64,000 nucleotides of DNA from Roseinatronobacter monicus (GCF_006716865.1 NZ_VFPT01000001.1:3033001-3097000), one strand, 5' to 3'. Numbered from the stretch's first letter, positions 33,353 through 42,423 are shown. Program-made: numbers and translations. The notes: generated by a model not told the origin, from the sequence alone.

Positions 33353-33910
33353 TCACAATGCAGCAGCCGCCCGCGCCGCTTGATCATAGGCCCCGGACAA
33401 GGCCCGCATCATCGCGGCCATACGGCTAAGATCGGCTGGGTCGTGGCCCATCTGCCGGGCTGCACGTACGACCAATGCCTCTCGGATGTCAGCATATCGG
33501 ATGCAGAGTTCCGCGCCCTTTTGCGTTATCGCCACAGATTTTTCTTTGCCATTGCGCCCTGTCTTGACCAGCTTGTGCGATTCCAGCTTCTTGATGGCGT
33601 AATTGGCCAGATGCGTGTCTTCTATATTCAAGACAAGGCAGATATCGGCCAAAGTCTTGGGCCGCGCGCGGTGGTTGACCAGATGCACGATAAGCACCTC
33701 CAACGGCGACAGGCCCGGCATACCGGCGGCGGTCATACAGCGCACCATCCAGCGGTGAAAGGCGTTATTTGCCATGGTCAGGGCAAACTCCACCTCGGAC
33801 AAGGCGGGCAAGGAAGAATTTGCCAGATGCGCAGAGCTGACCACCGGCCCGATATCGGGAATGATCGGGCGGGAGGTATCTATCGGTTCAGCATCGTGTT
33901 CGGCAGCCAT
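33353..33910 (-). CDS. MarR-family winged-helix regulator
   Basis: The 185-residue protein has a winged helix-turn-helix with GLSPLEVLIVHLVNHRARPKT, then the recognition helix region LNIEDTHLANYAIKKLE and a wing LVKTGRNGKEKSVAITQKG. It matches a MarR branch often coupled to TRAP or catabolic operons. The first 31 bases of the frame lie inside the end of the TRAP large permease gene, so it is cotranscribed; a start further inside is possible. Likely targets are the TRAP operon and the divergent pxp genes, which share a palindrome-bearing intergenic region at 36823-36850. Confidence 0.85.
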   Translation of the reverse strand: MAAEHDAEPIDTSRPIIPDIGPVVSSAHLANSSLPALSEVEFALTMANNAFHRWMVRCMTAAGMPGLSPLEVLIVHLVNHRARPKTLADICLVLNIEDTHLANYAIKKLESHKLVKTGRNGKEKSVAITQKGAELCIRYADIREALVVRAARQMGHDPADLSRMAAMMRALSGAYDQAARAAAAL

Positions 33911-35184
33911 AGGGCAATCTCCGGGAATATGGACAGGATCGCAGTCGCAAGGACAAGGATCAGAAAGAAGGGCAGCGCCATGCGCGCGATCTGAAAAATG
34001 CCGCGCCCCGTAATGGATTGCAGCACGAACAGGTTAAAGCCCACAGGCGGGGTGATCTGACTCATCTCGACCACCAGCACCAGAAAGATGCCGAACCAGA
34101 TCGGGTCAATGCCTGCGGCCATAACCATAGGCAGAATGACCGATGTGGTCAGCACCACAATCGAGATCCCATCGAGAAAGAAGCCAAGAATGATGAAAAA
34201 CACCAGCAATGCGGCCAGCAGGGCGAATTGCGAATAGCCTTGCGCCCCGATCCACTGGGCCAGAAGACGCGGAATGCCGGTATAGCCCATGGCAACCGTC
34301 AGAAAAGACGCGCCCGCAAGGATAAAGGCAATCATGCAGGTGGTCATCGCAGCCCCGCGCAGACTGTCGACAGCGCTGCCCCGGTCCAGCCCGCCTGAGA
34401 GGCCAGAGATCAACAGCGCGCCAACAACGCCGATCACCGCCGCCTCGGTCGGCGAGGCAAGTCCAGCATAGATCGAGCCGATGACAGCAAAGATCAGCGC
34501 CACGGTTGGGCCGAGTGCCTTGAGCGCGTCCCAGCGCACGGCCCAGCTTGGCGCAGGTTCGGGTGCGGGCAGCTTGTCGCGGTTGAACACCGACCACAGC
34601 ATGACATAGCCCGCGAAAAGCGACGCCAGCATCAGCCCCGGCAGCACCCCCGCGAGAAACAATCGCGCGATGCTTTGCTCGGTCGCGGCCCCGTAAACGA
34701 TCAGGATGATCGAGGGCGGGATCAGAAACCCGAAGGTGCCCGCACCGGCCAGTGTGCCGATAGAGATGTCGGAATCATAGCCGCGCTTCTTCAACTCTGG
34801 CAGGGACATGCGCCCCACGGTGGCCGTGGTCGCAGCGGAAGAACCGGACACCGCCGCAAACAGCGCGCAGCCCAGAATATTGGCATGTAGCAGCCCCCCC
34901 GGCAGGCGGCGCGTAAACGGGGACAGCCCCCGGAACAGGTCCGACGACAAGCGCGAGCGGAACAGGATTTCACCCATCCAGATGAACATGGGCAGCGCCG
35001 TCAGATCCCAGACATTCAACGACCCCCAAACCTTGGTCGCAAACACCGCGCCCGCAAGGCCGGGGCGGGTCAGTTCCATCGCCACAAAGGCCACCGCCAT
35101 CAGCGAAAATCCGACCCACAGCCCCGCCAGCAAGAACCCGAACAGCGTGATGACAAGAATGATCGACAGGGTAAGCAGGTCCAT
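33880..35184 (-). CDS. TRAP transporter large permease (DctM type), cluster 1
   Basis: The 434-residue membrane protein has the DctM layout of about 12 helices with characteristic segments FIWMGEILFRSRLSSDLFRG, AAVSGSSAATTATVGRMSLP, and FLIPPSIILIVYGAATEQS. It forms the translocation channel with the small permease. Its start shares one base with the dctQ stop (TGATG). The MarR gene overlaps its end. Sodium-coupled uptake of an organic acid is expected; the neighbouring pxpBCA genes suggest 5-oxoproline or a precursor, which is inference from context. Confidence 0.93.
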   Translation of the reverse strand: MDLLTLSIILVITLFGFLLAGLWVGFSLMAVAFVAMELTRPGLAGAVFATKVWGSLNVWDLTALPMFIWMGEILFRSRLSSDLFRGLSPFTRRLPGGLLHANILGCALFAAVSGSSAATTATVGRMSLPELKKRGYDSDISIGTLAGAGTFGFLIPPSIILIVYGAATEQSIARLFLAGVLPGLMLASLFAGYVMLWSVFNRDKLPAPEPAPSWAVRWDALKALGPTVALIFAVIGSIYAGLASPTEAAVIGVVGALLISGLSGGLDRGSAVDSLRGAAMTTCMIAFILAGASFLTVAMGYTGIPRLLAQWIGAQGYSQFALLAALLVFFIILGFFLDGISIVVLTTSVILPMVMAAGIDPIWFGIFLVLVVEMSQITPPVGFNLFVLQSITGRGIFQIARMALPFFLILVLATAILSIFPEIALWLPNTMLNR

Positions 35185-35738
35185 CAGTGCCCCCCGGTGC
35201 TGCGTGCTTTCTCGGCACGCTGAAAGGATGTGTCACCCCCGCGCAGGGCTGTGACCAACTCGTCCAGCAATGCGACCAGCAGCAGCACAAAGCCCAGTGT
35301 CATGACGCCTTGGGGTATCCACAAGGGGACACGCACCATGCCGAAAGACACCGAATTGAAGCGCCACGAATCGAGGGCTTGTGCGCCAGAGTTCCAAGCC
35401 GCGAACCCCGACAGCGCCAAGGCGGCCAGCAGCACCAGAATGCCCAGACCGCGTTGGACCATTGGCCCGCCTATGGTCAGCAACAGACTGACCCGCACAT
35501 GCCCGCCAGCCCGAAGCGTGGCAGGCAGCGCCAGCGTTGCCGCCGCTACGAACAAGAACCCCCCGAAATCCGACAATGACGGGATGGTAAAGCCGATCGG
35601 CGTTGCGCCCATAAGATATAGCGCGCGGTCGAGCACACGACCAAGGATTTGCACCAGAACAAGCGTGGCAATCGCCACCATTGACAGGCACGCAAGCGCC
35701 AGCGCACCGGCATATACTCCGTCCAAGGCCTTGCGCAT
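35184..35738 (-). CDS. TRAP transporter small permease (DctQ type), cluster 1
   Basis: A 184-residue protein with four membrane helices and the DctQ features: LVQILGRVLDRALYLMG in the first half, GGFLFVAAATLALPATLRAGGHVRV, and a terminal WIPQGVMTLGFVLLLVALLDEL helix. It pairs with the large permease. The ATG at 35738 (MRKALDGVYAG) is used; the frame upstream overlaps a hairpin and is not conserved. Confidence 0.9.
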   Translation of the reverse strand: MRKALDGVYAGALALACLSMVAIATLVLVQILGRVLDRALYLMGATPIGFTIPSLSDFGGFLFVAAATLALPATLRAGGHVRVSLLLTIGGPMVQRGLGILVLLAALALSGFAAWNSGAQALDSWRFNSVSFGMVRVPLWIPQGVMTLGFVLLLVALLDELVTALRGGDTSFQRAEKARSTGGH

Positions 35739-35768
35739 CTGCGCCCCCAATTTTGCGGTGAAAGACAA

Positions 35769-35791
35769 AGGCAGGGCGCGTGGCCCTGCCT
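35769..35791 (-). terminator. Hairpin between TRAP binding-protein and small-permease genes
   Basis: 9-bp stem AGGCAGGGC/GCCCTGCCT with a 5-base loop, followed on the minus strand by TTTGTCTTT. Located 11 bp after the dctP-type stop, it probably attenuates transcription so that the binding protein exceeds the permeases. Confidence 0.6.
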
Positions 35792-35802
35792 GACTGGCGT
35801 GC

Positions 35803-36774
35803 TTATTCGGCGCGGAATGCGTCCAGAACGGCGGCACCGGTGTCTCCGGCCTCGTCCATCCATTCGGCGGCCATCGTCTCGCCAATCTCGGACAGACGCG
35901 CGGACAGGGCGTCAGAGGGTTGCATCACGACCATGCCCGCCTCTTCCAGCGCTGCAATCTGTGTGTCCGTCTCGGCGCGCGACATCTCCCACCCGCGTGC
36001 CTCTGCGGCCTCTGCTGCCGCAAGGACGGCGTCGCGCTCGTCATCCGACAGGGCGTCCAGCGCAGAACTGTTCACGAAAACCATGTTCTTTGGCAACCAT
36101 GCCTGCACATCAATGTAATGGCTGGTGTAATCCCATGCCTGCGACGACACCCCGGTTGAGGGCGATGTAATCATCGACGCCACCCGCCCGGTGCTAAAGG
36201 CAGTCGGAATATCGCCTGCTTCCACCTGTGTCGGTATCATGCCCAAAAGTTGCGCCATGCGTTCTGTTGCGTTGTTATAGGCGCGGAACGTGACACCCTG
36301 AAGCTGCGCAGGCTCGGTCACTTCTTCGCGCAGGAACAGCGATTGGCCGGGCCACGGCACCGAGAACAGCAATGTCAGCCCTTGCGCTTCCAACGCCTCT
36401 GACACCGCGTCGCGCGATGCGTCCCACAACGCCTCGGCCTCGTCATAGCTGGCGGCAAGGAAAGGGATGCTGTCGACACCGAAAACGGGGTTTTCATTCA
36501 CAAGCTGGGACATCAGGATCTCGCCAATCGGTGCCAAACCGCGCCGCACAGAATCCTTGATCTGGCCATGCGCGAACAGCGAGCCTGCGGAATGCACCGT
36601 AATATCCAGCGCACCGTCAGTTGCCTCGCGGATGTCATCGGCGAAGGCTGTAATGTTTTGCGTGTGGAAAACGGCATCGCCGTAAGGTGTCGGCATATCC
36701 CACGCTGTCTGGGCAAATGCGGGCGACGCGGCCAGCGCGACTGCCGCAGCGGCGATATTGAAGCGAAGTGTCAT
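35803..36774 (-). CDS. TRAP transporter substrate-binding protein (DctP type), cluster 1
   Basis: A 323-residue periplasmic protein with a signal peptide (residues 1-21, ending PAFA) and a DctP domain: AWDMPTPYGDAVFHTQNITA at the start of the mature protein, FLREEVTEPAQLQGVTFRAY holding the conserved carboxylate-binding Arg, and the AFSTGRVASMITSPST segment. It begins a four-gene operon (dctP, dctQ, dctM, marR types) divergent from pxpBCA, 153 bp apart. Ligand not identified; linkage to 5-oxoprolinase suggests 5-oxoproline. Confidence 0.92.
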   Translation of the reverse strand: MTLRFNIAAAAVALAASPAFAQTAWDMPTPYGDAVFHTQNITAFADDIREATDGALDITVHSAGSLFAHGQIKDSVRRGLAPIGEILMSQLVNENPVFGVDSIPFLAASYDEAEALWDASRDAVSEALEAQGLTLLFSVPWPGQSLFLREEVTEPAQLQGVTFRAYNNATERMAQLLGMIPTQVEAGDIPTAFSTGRVASMITSPSTGVSSQAWDYTSHYIDVQAWLPKNMVFVNSSALDALSDDERDAVLAAAEAAEARGWEMSRAETDTQIAALEEAGMVVMQPSDALSARLSEIGETMAAEWMDEAGDTGAAVLDAFRAE

Positions 36775-36822
36775 TTCAAAACTCCCTGTTTCAGCACCAT
36801 CTTGACGCAGCGCAGATCAAGC

Positions 36823-36850
36823 GTTGACATTTTATCTGTAATTCGTCAAC
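36823..36850. promoter_or_regulatory. Candidate operator between TRAP cluster 1 and pxpBCA
   Basis: Inverted repeat GTTGAC/GTCAAC with a 16-base AT-rich centre, in the 153-bp region between divergent starts. The two arms also supply TTGACA on the plus strand and TTGACG on the minus strand, possible -35 boxes in each direction. It is a plausible site for the MarR-type protein encoded in the TRAP operon. Confidence 0.45.
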
Positions 36851-36927
36851 AAAAAATCATATCTGCCCCTGATGCCAAAGGAACAAACCATGACAACGCT
36901 TGAAAAAGCAGCATTGGCGGTGTTGTG

Positions 36928-37680
36928 ATGGCGTCCGCCCATTCTGAAGCGCCAGAACCACCCAGAATCAGCACCCTTGGTGTGGATGGGATGCGGGTCA
37001 GCTTTGGCAGCACGCTGAGTGAAGCGGCGAACCGTGCCGCCCTGTCCTTTCGCGCCGCGATTGAGGCAGAGGGGTTGATGGGGGTTGAAGAAACCGCTAC
37101 CTCGCTCACCTCGGCCTATCTGCGGCTTGATCTGGACCATGCCGACCATGACAGCTTGCGCGCGAAGATCGAAACACTGCTTGGCAGCCGCGACTGGTAC
37201 GCCGCCCCCTTGCCACAAGGGCGCAAGCTATGGCGTGTGCCTGCGGTCTTTGGCACCGATCTTGCGCCCCAACTGGAAGAGGCCGCAAAACTGGCGGGCC
37301 TGTCGCCTGACGCGGCCATCACTGCGCTGTGCGCCGCCCCGTTGCGCGTGCAGACAATCGGCTTTGCGCCCGGCCAGCCATATTTGGGCGAATTGCCCCG
37401 CGAATGGGATATTCCGCGCCAGACCGGCCTGACCGCGCATGTGCCCGAAGGGGCGGTGGCGGTGGCGATCCGGCAGATGGTGCTGTTCTCGGTCAGCACC
37501 CCAACGGGCTGGCGGCACGTGGGTCAGACAGCCCTGCGCCTGTTCAACCCCGACAAACCCGATCCCTTCATTCTGCGCCCCGGCGATGAGGTGCAGTTCC
37601 AGCCCGTCACCCGCGAAGAGTTCGAGAATATCCGCACCCGAGATGCAGATGGCGGCGCGGTTTCGGAAAGGCTGGGCTGA
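36928..37680 (+). CDS. pxpB: 5-oxoprolinase subunit PxpB (KipI-like)
   Basis: A 250-residue subunit of the ATP-dependent 5-oxoprolinase, which opens 5-oxoproline to glutamate. The CT_C_D (allophanate hydrolase subunit 1-like) domain is clear: LWRVPAVFGTDLAPQLEEAA, APGQPYLGELPREWDIPRQ and the TPTGWRHVGQTALRLFNPDK segment. About 35 N-terminal residues precede the usual fold start. The initiation codon may be ATG 36928 or GTG 36925; no clear Shine-Dalgarno. It shares TGATG with pxpC. Confidence 0.93.
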   Translation: MASAHSEAPEPPRISTLGVDGMRVSFGSTLSEAANRAALSFRAAIEAEGLMGVEETATSLTSAYLRLDLDHADHDSLRAKIETLLGSRDWYAAPLPQGRKLWRVPAVFGTDLAPQLEEAAKLAGLSPDAAITALCAAPLRVQTIGFAPGQPYLGELPREWDIPRQTGLTAHVPEGAVAVAIRQMVLFSVSTPTGWRHVGQTALRLFNPDKPDPFILRPGDEVQFQPVTREEFENIRTRDADGGAVSERLG

Positions 37681-38699
37681 TGGCAGAGATCATCTTGCAC
37701 CGCACAGGGCCGGGCGTCACGCTTCAGGATATGGGCCGGAAGGGGTATCTGGCACAGGGCCTCTCGCGTGGGGGTGCGGCGGATATTCTGGCGCTGGCAG
37801 AGGGGGCCGCGCTGTTGCAACAAGACGCAGACCTTGCGGCAATCGAGATTGCGGGCAGCTTCGTAAGCCTTGAAGTGACAGCGCCTGCCCGCATCGCCCT
37901 GACCGGTGCGCCAATGCGCGCGCTTTGCGACGGGGCGGCACTGGCATGGCATGCCAGTCACGCCTTGCCCGCAGGCGCGCAGCTAGAACTGTCGGGCAGT
38001 GCCGGTGGCTACAGCTATGTGCATTTCGGCGGCGGGATTGAGGGCGACGATATGCTCGGCTCGCGCTCTGCGCATCTGGCGGCGGGCATAGGCCAGATGT
38101 TGGAAGGCGGCGGGAAATTTCCCATCGGGGCAGATCGCGGCAGTCGGGTGGGCATGACCTTCGCGCCCCTGCCGCGCTTTGATGGCGGGGTCTTGCGGTT
38201 GGTGGAGACGCCGCAAACACACCTGTTCGGGCAAGACGTGCTTGAACGCTTCACGGCCACCCCCTTCAGCAAGGATGCGCGCGGCAACCGTATGGGCCAA
38301 CGACTGGTCAGCGAGGGTGCGGGCTTTGAAACGGCTGCGGGCCTGACGATCCTGTCGGAAAGCATTGTGCCCGGCGATATTCAGGTCACGGGCGATGGCG
38401 CACCTTTCGTGTTGCTGTCAGAATGCCAGACCACAGGGGGCTATCCGCGCATCGGCACGGTTCTGCCTTGTGATCTGCCGCGACTGGTGCAGGCCCGCGC
38501 CGGTGCAGAGCTGCGCTTTTGCTTTATCCCGCTGGATGAGGCAGTCGCGTTGGAGCGGGCAGAGGCCAAGCGCCGTGCAGGTCTGCGCAGTGCCGCCTAC
38601 CCCATGATCCGCGACCCCCATGACATGGCCGATCTTCTGGCCTATCAACTCATCAGCGGCGTGACGCGCGGCGATGATCTGGAAAGGAGCGCATCATGA
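37680..38699 (+). CDS. pxpC: 5-oxoprolinase subunit PxpC (KipA-like, CT_A_B domain)
   Basis: A 339-residue subunit with the CT_A_B domain: TGPGVTLQDMGRKGYLAQGLSRGGA near the N-terminus in family form (first part residues 9-20), GAPMRALCDGAALAWHASH, YVHFGGGIE, and the SEGAGFETAAGLTILSES region with CQTTGGYPRIGTVLPCDLP. With PxpA and PxpB it forms the prokaryotic 5-oxoprolinase. It starts within the pxpB stop and overlaps pxpA by ATGA, so the three are translated from one message. Confidence 0.92.
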   Translation: MAEIILHRTGPGVTLQDMGRKGYLAQGLSRGGAADILALAEGAALLQQDADLAAIEIAGSFVSLEVTAPARIALTGAPMRALCDGAALAWHASHALPAGAQLELSGSAGGYSYVHFGGGIEGDDMLGSRSAHLAAGIGQMLEGGGKFPIGADRGSRVGMTFAPLPRFDGGVLRLVETPQTHLFGQDVLERFTATPFSKDARGNRMGQRLVSEGAGFETAAGLTILSESIVPGDIQVTGDGAPFVLLSECQTTGGYPRIGTVLPCDLPRLVQARAGAELRFCFIPLDEAVALERAEAKRRAGLRSAAYPMIRDPHDMADLLAYQLISGVTRGDDLERSAS

Positions 38700-39472
38700 T
38701 TACACGGATCGACCTGAATGCCGATATGGGCGAAAGCTTCGGGCCTTGGCCTATGGGGGCGGATGCAGCGCTTTTGCAAGTCATCACATCGGCCAATATC
38801 GCCTGCGGATTTCATGCAGGCGACCCCGACGTGATGGCGCAAGCAATGGCTGTGGCAGTGGAAAACGGGGTGGGCATTGGCGCGCATCCGGGTCTGCCGG
38901 ATTTGCAGGGCTTCGGGCGGCGGCGGATGCAGATCGCAGCCGCTGAGGCGCGCCATCTGGTGGCCTATCAACTGGGGGCCGCACAGGCGATGGCGCGCAT
39001 GGCAGGCGGGCAGGTGCGGCACCTGAAACTGCATGGCGCGCTGGCCAATATGGCCGCCGAAGACGAAGCCCTTGCCCGCGCCTGCTATGAGGGCGCGCTG
39101 GCCGTGGACCCCGAAATTATCGTGATGGTGATTTCCGGCACCGCACAGGCCCGCGCGGCACAAGCCTTGGGCGCACGCATCGCGCATGAGATTTTCGCCG
39201 ACCGCGCCTATACCGAGGACGGGCTATTGATGGACCGCCGCCTGCCCGGCGCTGTCATCCATGATGCAGATGAGGTTTGCGCGCGGATCATTGCCATGCT
39301 CAAGGCGGGCGCGATCATCACCGCACAAGGCACCCATCTGCCCGCAGAGATCGACACGATCTGCCTGCATGGCGACACCGCAGGGGCCGTGGCACTGGCC
39401 CAAGCGCTGCACGCCGCGTTGACAGGCGAGGGTGTCAGCCTGAAACCCTTTGACGGGCCGCGCGCCCCGTGA
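38696..39472 (+). CDS. pxpA: 5-oxoprolinase subunit PxpA (LamB/YcsF family)
   Basis: The 258-residue catalytic-type subunit has the family motifs DLNADMGESFGPWPMG at the N-terminus, ANIACGFHAGDPDVM, GAHPGLPDLQGFGRR and VRHLKLHGALANMA, and ends with CLHGDTAGAVALAQAL. It is last in pxpBCA. All three subunits look intact, so the cell should convert 5-oxoproline to glutamate. After its stop a decayed MFS gene converges from the other strand 39 bp away. Confidence 0.95.
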   Translation: MITRIDLNADMGESFGPWPMGADAALLQVITSANIACGFHAGDPDVMAQAMAVAVENGVGIGAHPGLPDLQGFGRRRMQIAAAEARHLVAYQLGAAQAMARMAGGQVRHLKLHGALANMAAEDEALARACYEGALAVDPEIIVMVISGTAQARAAQALGARIAHEIFADRAYTEDGLLMDRRLPGAVIHDADEVCARIIAMLKAGAIITAQGTHLPAEIDTICLHGDTAGAVALAQALHAALTGEGVSLKPFDGPRAP

Positions 39473-39511
39473 AAACGCGACCAGCGGCGATGCTGCAAGC
39501 TGCGTTGCGGG

Positions 39512-40779
39512 TCACGACTGCTGCTGCGTCTCGTCACGCTCTGCCTCGGCCAGTTCGGCGGACCATGTGGCAGCAGCCTCGATTGCGACAGGCGATGCGG
39601 TCGGCAAAACGCCAAGGTAGCTTTCGGTTTCCGCAGTCGGAACGCTTGCGCGCTGCGTCATGCGGTACAGCGCATACAGGGCGATGGCCCCGAATGTCGC
39701 CCCAAGCACCAGCCAAAAGGCAAAGGGACCAAGCCCCTCCATCGCCCAGCCAGTCGCCAGCGGCCCGACAATCGCCCCCAGCCCAAAGGTGAACACAAGC
39801 CCGCCAGATGCGGCTGGCATGTCCTCGGCTGACAGCGAATCGTTGGTATAGGCAAGGAACAACGCGTAAAGCGGCGTTGTAACGCCCCCTGCAAAGAAGG
39901 CGGATACCATCAGAAACCAGAACCCGCCCGCAGTTGCCCAGCCCAAGGTGCAAAACACAAAGCCGATAACCGAGGCCCCGAAGATCAGTTTGCGGCGGTC
40001 CATCCTGTCGGACAACCAGCCAATCGGGTATTGCAACAGCAAAGCCCCCGCAAACAGCATCGCAACAAACAAAGAGATTTGCGCCGCTGTCAGCCCGATC
40101 TGACTGCCAAAAACTGCCCCCATGCCCGATTGGGTGGCGTAGATGCTGCCCAAAAGGAAAATCCCCACTGTGCCAAGGGGCGAGCCGGTGAACAGTTTTC
40201 GCAACGGCATGGCCCGCGCAACTTCGGTTGCGGGGACAGGCGTTGCCGATAGCAGGATCGGCGCGAATGAAATCGACACAAGGATCGAGGCCCCTATGAA
40301 CAGCACCGAAGTTGCCGCACGCCCAGCGTCAACAGCCCTTGCGCACCGATAATGCCCAGCGTCTGCGCGATCATATAGGCCGACAGTACCTTGCCACGCG
40401 TCTCATTGGTGGCGGCGTTGTTCAGCCAGCTTTCCGCAGCGACATATATGCCGGACATGCAAAACCCGATCAGGATACGCAGGATCGTCCAGGCCCACGG
40501 CTCGGTCAGCAGAGGGAATGCAACCAGCCCCGCCGACATGAAGCTGCCAAGTGCCGCAAACACGCGCACATGGCCGACATTGCGAATCATCACAGGGGTA
40601 ATGCGCGCGCCCGACAGAAAACCAAGGAAATAGCCAGAGGTCACGATGGCCAGTTCTGCGGCCGAAAACCCCTCGATCCCGCCGCGCAGGCCAATCAGGG
40701 TGAAATGCATGCCATTGCCCAGCATAATAAGCAATATCCCCAGCAACAGGGGTCAGACGCCAGAAAATACCTTGATCAT
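39512..40779 (-). pseudogene. MFS transporter (YcaD-like), inactivated by a stop codon and a frameshift
   Basis: The native start is the ATG at 40779 after AAAGGG; it reads MIKVFSGV, then TGA at 40753-40755, then PLLLGILLIMLGNGMHFTL in the same frame. The stop occupies a position where TGG (Trp) would restore the family's N-terminal helix. A second lesion near 40318 removes one base: the frame shifts from IIGAQGLLTLG into VRQLRCC and stop, while the -/+1 frame continues ATSVLFIGASILVSISFAP to 39512. Together the pieces make a normal ~420-residue, 12-helix MFS protein. Two independent lesions make a sequencing error an unlikely full explanation. Confidence 0.85.
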
Positions 40780-41132
40780 AAAACGACCCTTTCGCCGAAG
40801 CACAGCACCTTCCCCGCCCCGATTTTGCATAGCTCGACTGCGGCTGCCTATGCTGCAACGCCGCATTGCAGCACGATTGCGACAAACGCGGCCAAAGGTT
40901 GTGCTGTCCCCAATGCCACGCTTTGAAGGGGTGCGAATTTGACAGCGGGCTGAAGCCCCGGCAAGAAAAAACGTCGGGGCCGCTGGCGTGAATTATGATG
41001 TCGCACCTTTGCCGAATAGCGCAGCCCCCCTCAAGGCGTTCTGCTTGTCACGTTGAACTACCTGAGGTTGTTGCTTAGGTAAGCAGTCCGCAGAACCTTC
41101 GGGTTTCATCTGCGGATCGCTCGGAGGGGCAA
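40780..41132. other. Intergenic region between decayed MFS gene and GGDEF gene
   Basis: 353 bp with no gene. It holds two hairpins: a compound stem at 40943-40985 (outer CAGCGG/CCGCTG, inner GCCCCG/CGGGGC) and a perfect 8-bp stem at 41087-41116 just ahead of the GGDEF gene. Confidence 0.5.
41087..41116 (+). promoter_or_regulatory. Leader hairpin of the GGDEF gene
   Basis: Stem TCCGCAGA/TCTGCGGA enclosing a second short stem AACC/GGTT, ending 17 bp before the start and next to CGGAGGGG, the ribosome-binding site. It could be a transcriptional operator or affect translation. Confidence 0.4.
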
Positions 41133-42062
41133 ATGATGCTTGAAGGTATGTCAGAACCGGATCGACCAAATAGCGAGAAGATGTTTGCACTCATGATGCG
41201 CTCACCAGATCTGGTGGCGCTGTTTGATCCAGAGGATCGTCTGCAAGCGGCAAACCCCGCATATTGTGCAGCCTATCATTGCGACCCTGCGCAGCAGCTT
41301 CTCTGGCGTGACATCATGCGCACGAACTATCAAAACAAGCGCGGCCCCTTGATCGAAACCGAGGATATCGAGGCGTGGCTGACAGATGCTTGTGCGCGCC
41401 GCGCCACATTGCCCTACCGCGCTTTCGAGGCCGAGTTGCATAACGGCAAGTGGATCTGGATCACAGAGACAGTCTCTGCCGATGGGTGGATGTTCTTTCA
41501 CGCCTCCAATATTTCGTCCTTGCGCGCCTCAAGCCGACATCTTCGCAAAGAGCGCGACGCGGCACGGCGCGAGTCTTGGACGGATGCGTTGACCGGGGTT
41601 CCGAACCGCCGCTATGTCATGACGCGGCTGGAAGACTGGTTCGAGGCGCAGCGCCTTCAGCAGGAATTCGGGACACATTCGCTTGCCATTGTGGATCTGG
41701 ATAACTTCAAAACCCTCAATGACCGCTTTGGCCATGAATTCGGCGATGCTGTCCTGACATCGTTTTGCCGGGATGCCGTCAGCAGCATCCGGCCACTGGA
41801 CCTGTTTGGCAGGATCGGCGGCGAGGAGTTTCTTTTTCTGATGCCAAACTGTCCGCTAGAGGTCGCGCAGAACCGGCTAAACCTGTTGCAAAGAATGATC
41901 CGCCATCCCGGCCACAGCGCTGAATCTGCGGATGTGACCTATTCCTTTTCGGCGGGACTGGTCCTTGTCCGGGACGACAAGGACATCCACCATGCCATCC
42001 GGCGCGCCGACAAACTGATGTACCGCGCAAAGCTGGAGGGGCGCGCCCGCGTTCTGTGCTGA
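41133..42062 (+). CDS. PAS-GGDEF diguanylate cyclase
   Basis: A 309-residue soluble protein. Residues about 15-130 form a PAS-like sensor (LVALFDPEDRLQAANPAYCAA); residues about 145-305 a GGDEF domain with the active-site motif GGEEF in RIGGEEFLFLMP and an RxxD inhibitory site (RPLD) five residues upstream, so it should make cyclic di-GMP with product feedback. The short helix between (SSLRASSRHLRKERDAARR) is a typical signalling coil. No membrane segments or heme/flavin-specific motif is obvious. CGGAGGGG precedes the start. Stand-alone gene; signal unknown. Confidence 0.93.
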   Translation: MMLEGMSEPDRPNSEKMFALMMRSPDLVALFDPEDRLQAANPAYCAAYHCDPAQQLLWRDIMRTNYQNKRGPLIETEDIEAWLTDACARRATLPYRAFEAELHNGKWIWITETVSADGWMFFHASNISSLRASSRHLRKERDAARRESWTDALTGVPNRRYVMTRLEDWFEAQRLQQEFGTHSLAIVDLDNFKTLNDRFGHEFGDAVLTSFCRDAVSSIRPLDLFGRIGGEEFLFLMPNCPLEVAQNRLNLLQRMIRHPGHSAESADVTYSFSAGLVLVRDDKDIHHAIRRADKLMYRAKLEGRARVLC

Positions 42063-42141
42063 GCACCGCACACCGAAAGATGGCGTGCCCAAGCAAGACA
42101 GTGTCTACGCGATCCGGCAAGGGTGTTTGCGCAGCGCGCTT

Positions 42142-42423
42142 TCACCAATTGTTGCTGCGAAGATAATCGAAATCGACATCTGGAAACAGATCGCGGTTTT
42201 CGAGCATTTCTTCCAATGACATCAAATCAATTTCGACCGCATGCTGTTTGTTGAGCAGCTTGACACCGGCCTTCGTGTTGACTGGCAAAAAGGGGCGTTC
42301 GTCGCAAAACAGGTCAAGCACCCTTTGGCCCTGACGCACAAAGACTACCCCGAAAAACTGGGTCTTGTCGGCCATCATTATGCGCACCGGAACGCCAAAT
42401 TTGGGAAGCTTCGCCTGCGACAT
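42142..42423 (-). CDS. Conserved-looking small protein of unknown function
   Basis: A 93-residue protein that I cannot place with certainty. It begins with a beta-rich part (VPVRIMMADKTQFFGVVFV, residues about 11-29) followed by RVLDLFCDERPFLPVNTKAG and ends with an acidic region. The pattern suggests a small beta-barrel, similar to short hypothetical proteins of alphaproteobacteria that follow signalling genes. A purine-rich stretch (AAAGGAACTGGTGGT) precedes the ATG. It converges with the GGDEF gene 80 bp away and is preceded by a perfect palindrome at 42547-42568. Confidence 0.7.
   Translation of the reverse strand: MSQAKLPKFGVPVRIMMADKTQFFGVVFVRQGQRVLDLFCDERPFLPVNTKAGVKLLNKQHAVEIDLMSLEEMLENRDLFPDVDFDYLRSNNW

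Noticed and set aside
40753..40755. TGA in the MFS gene as a selenocysteine or recoded Trp codon
   Set aside because: No selenocysteine insertion structure or machinery is evident, the position fits Trp, and the same gene has a second lesion.
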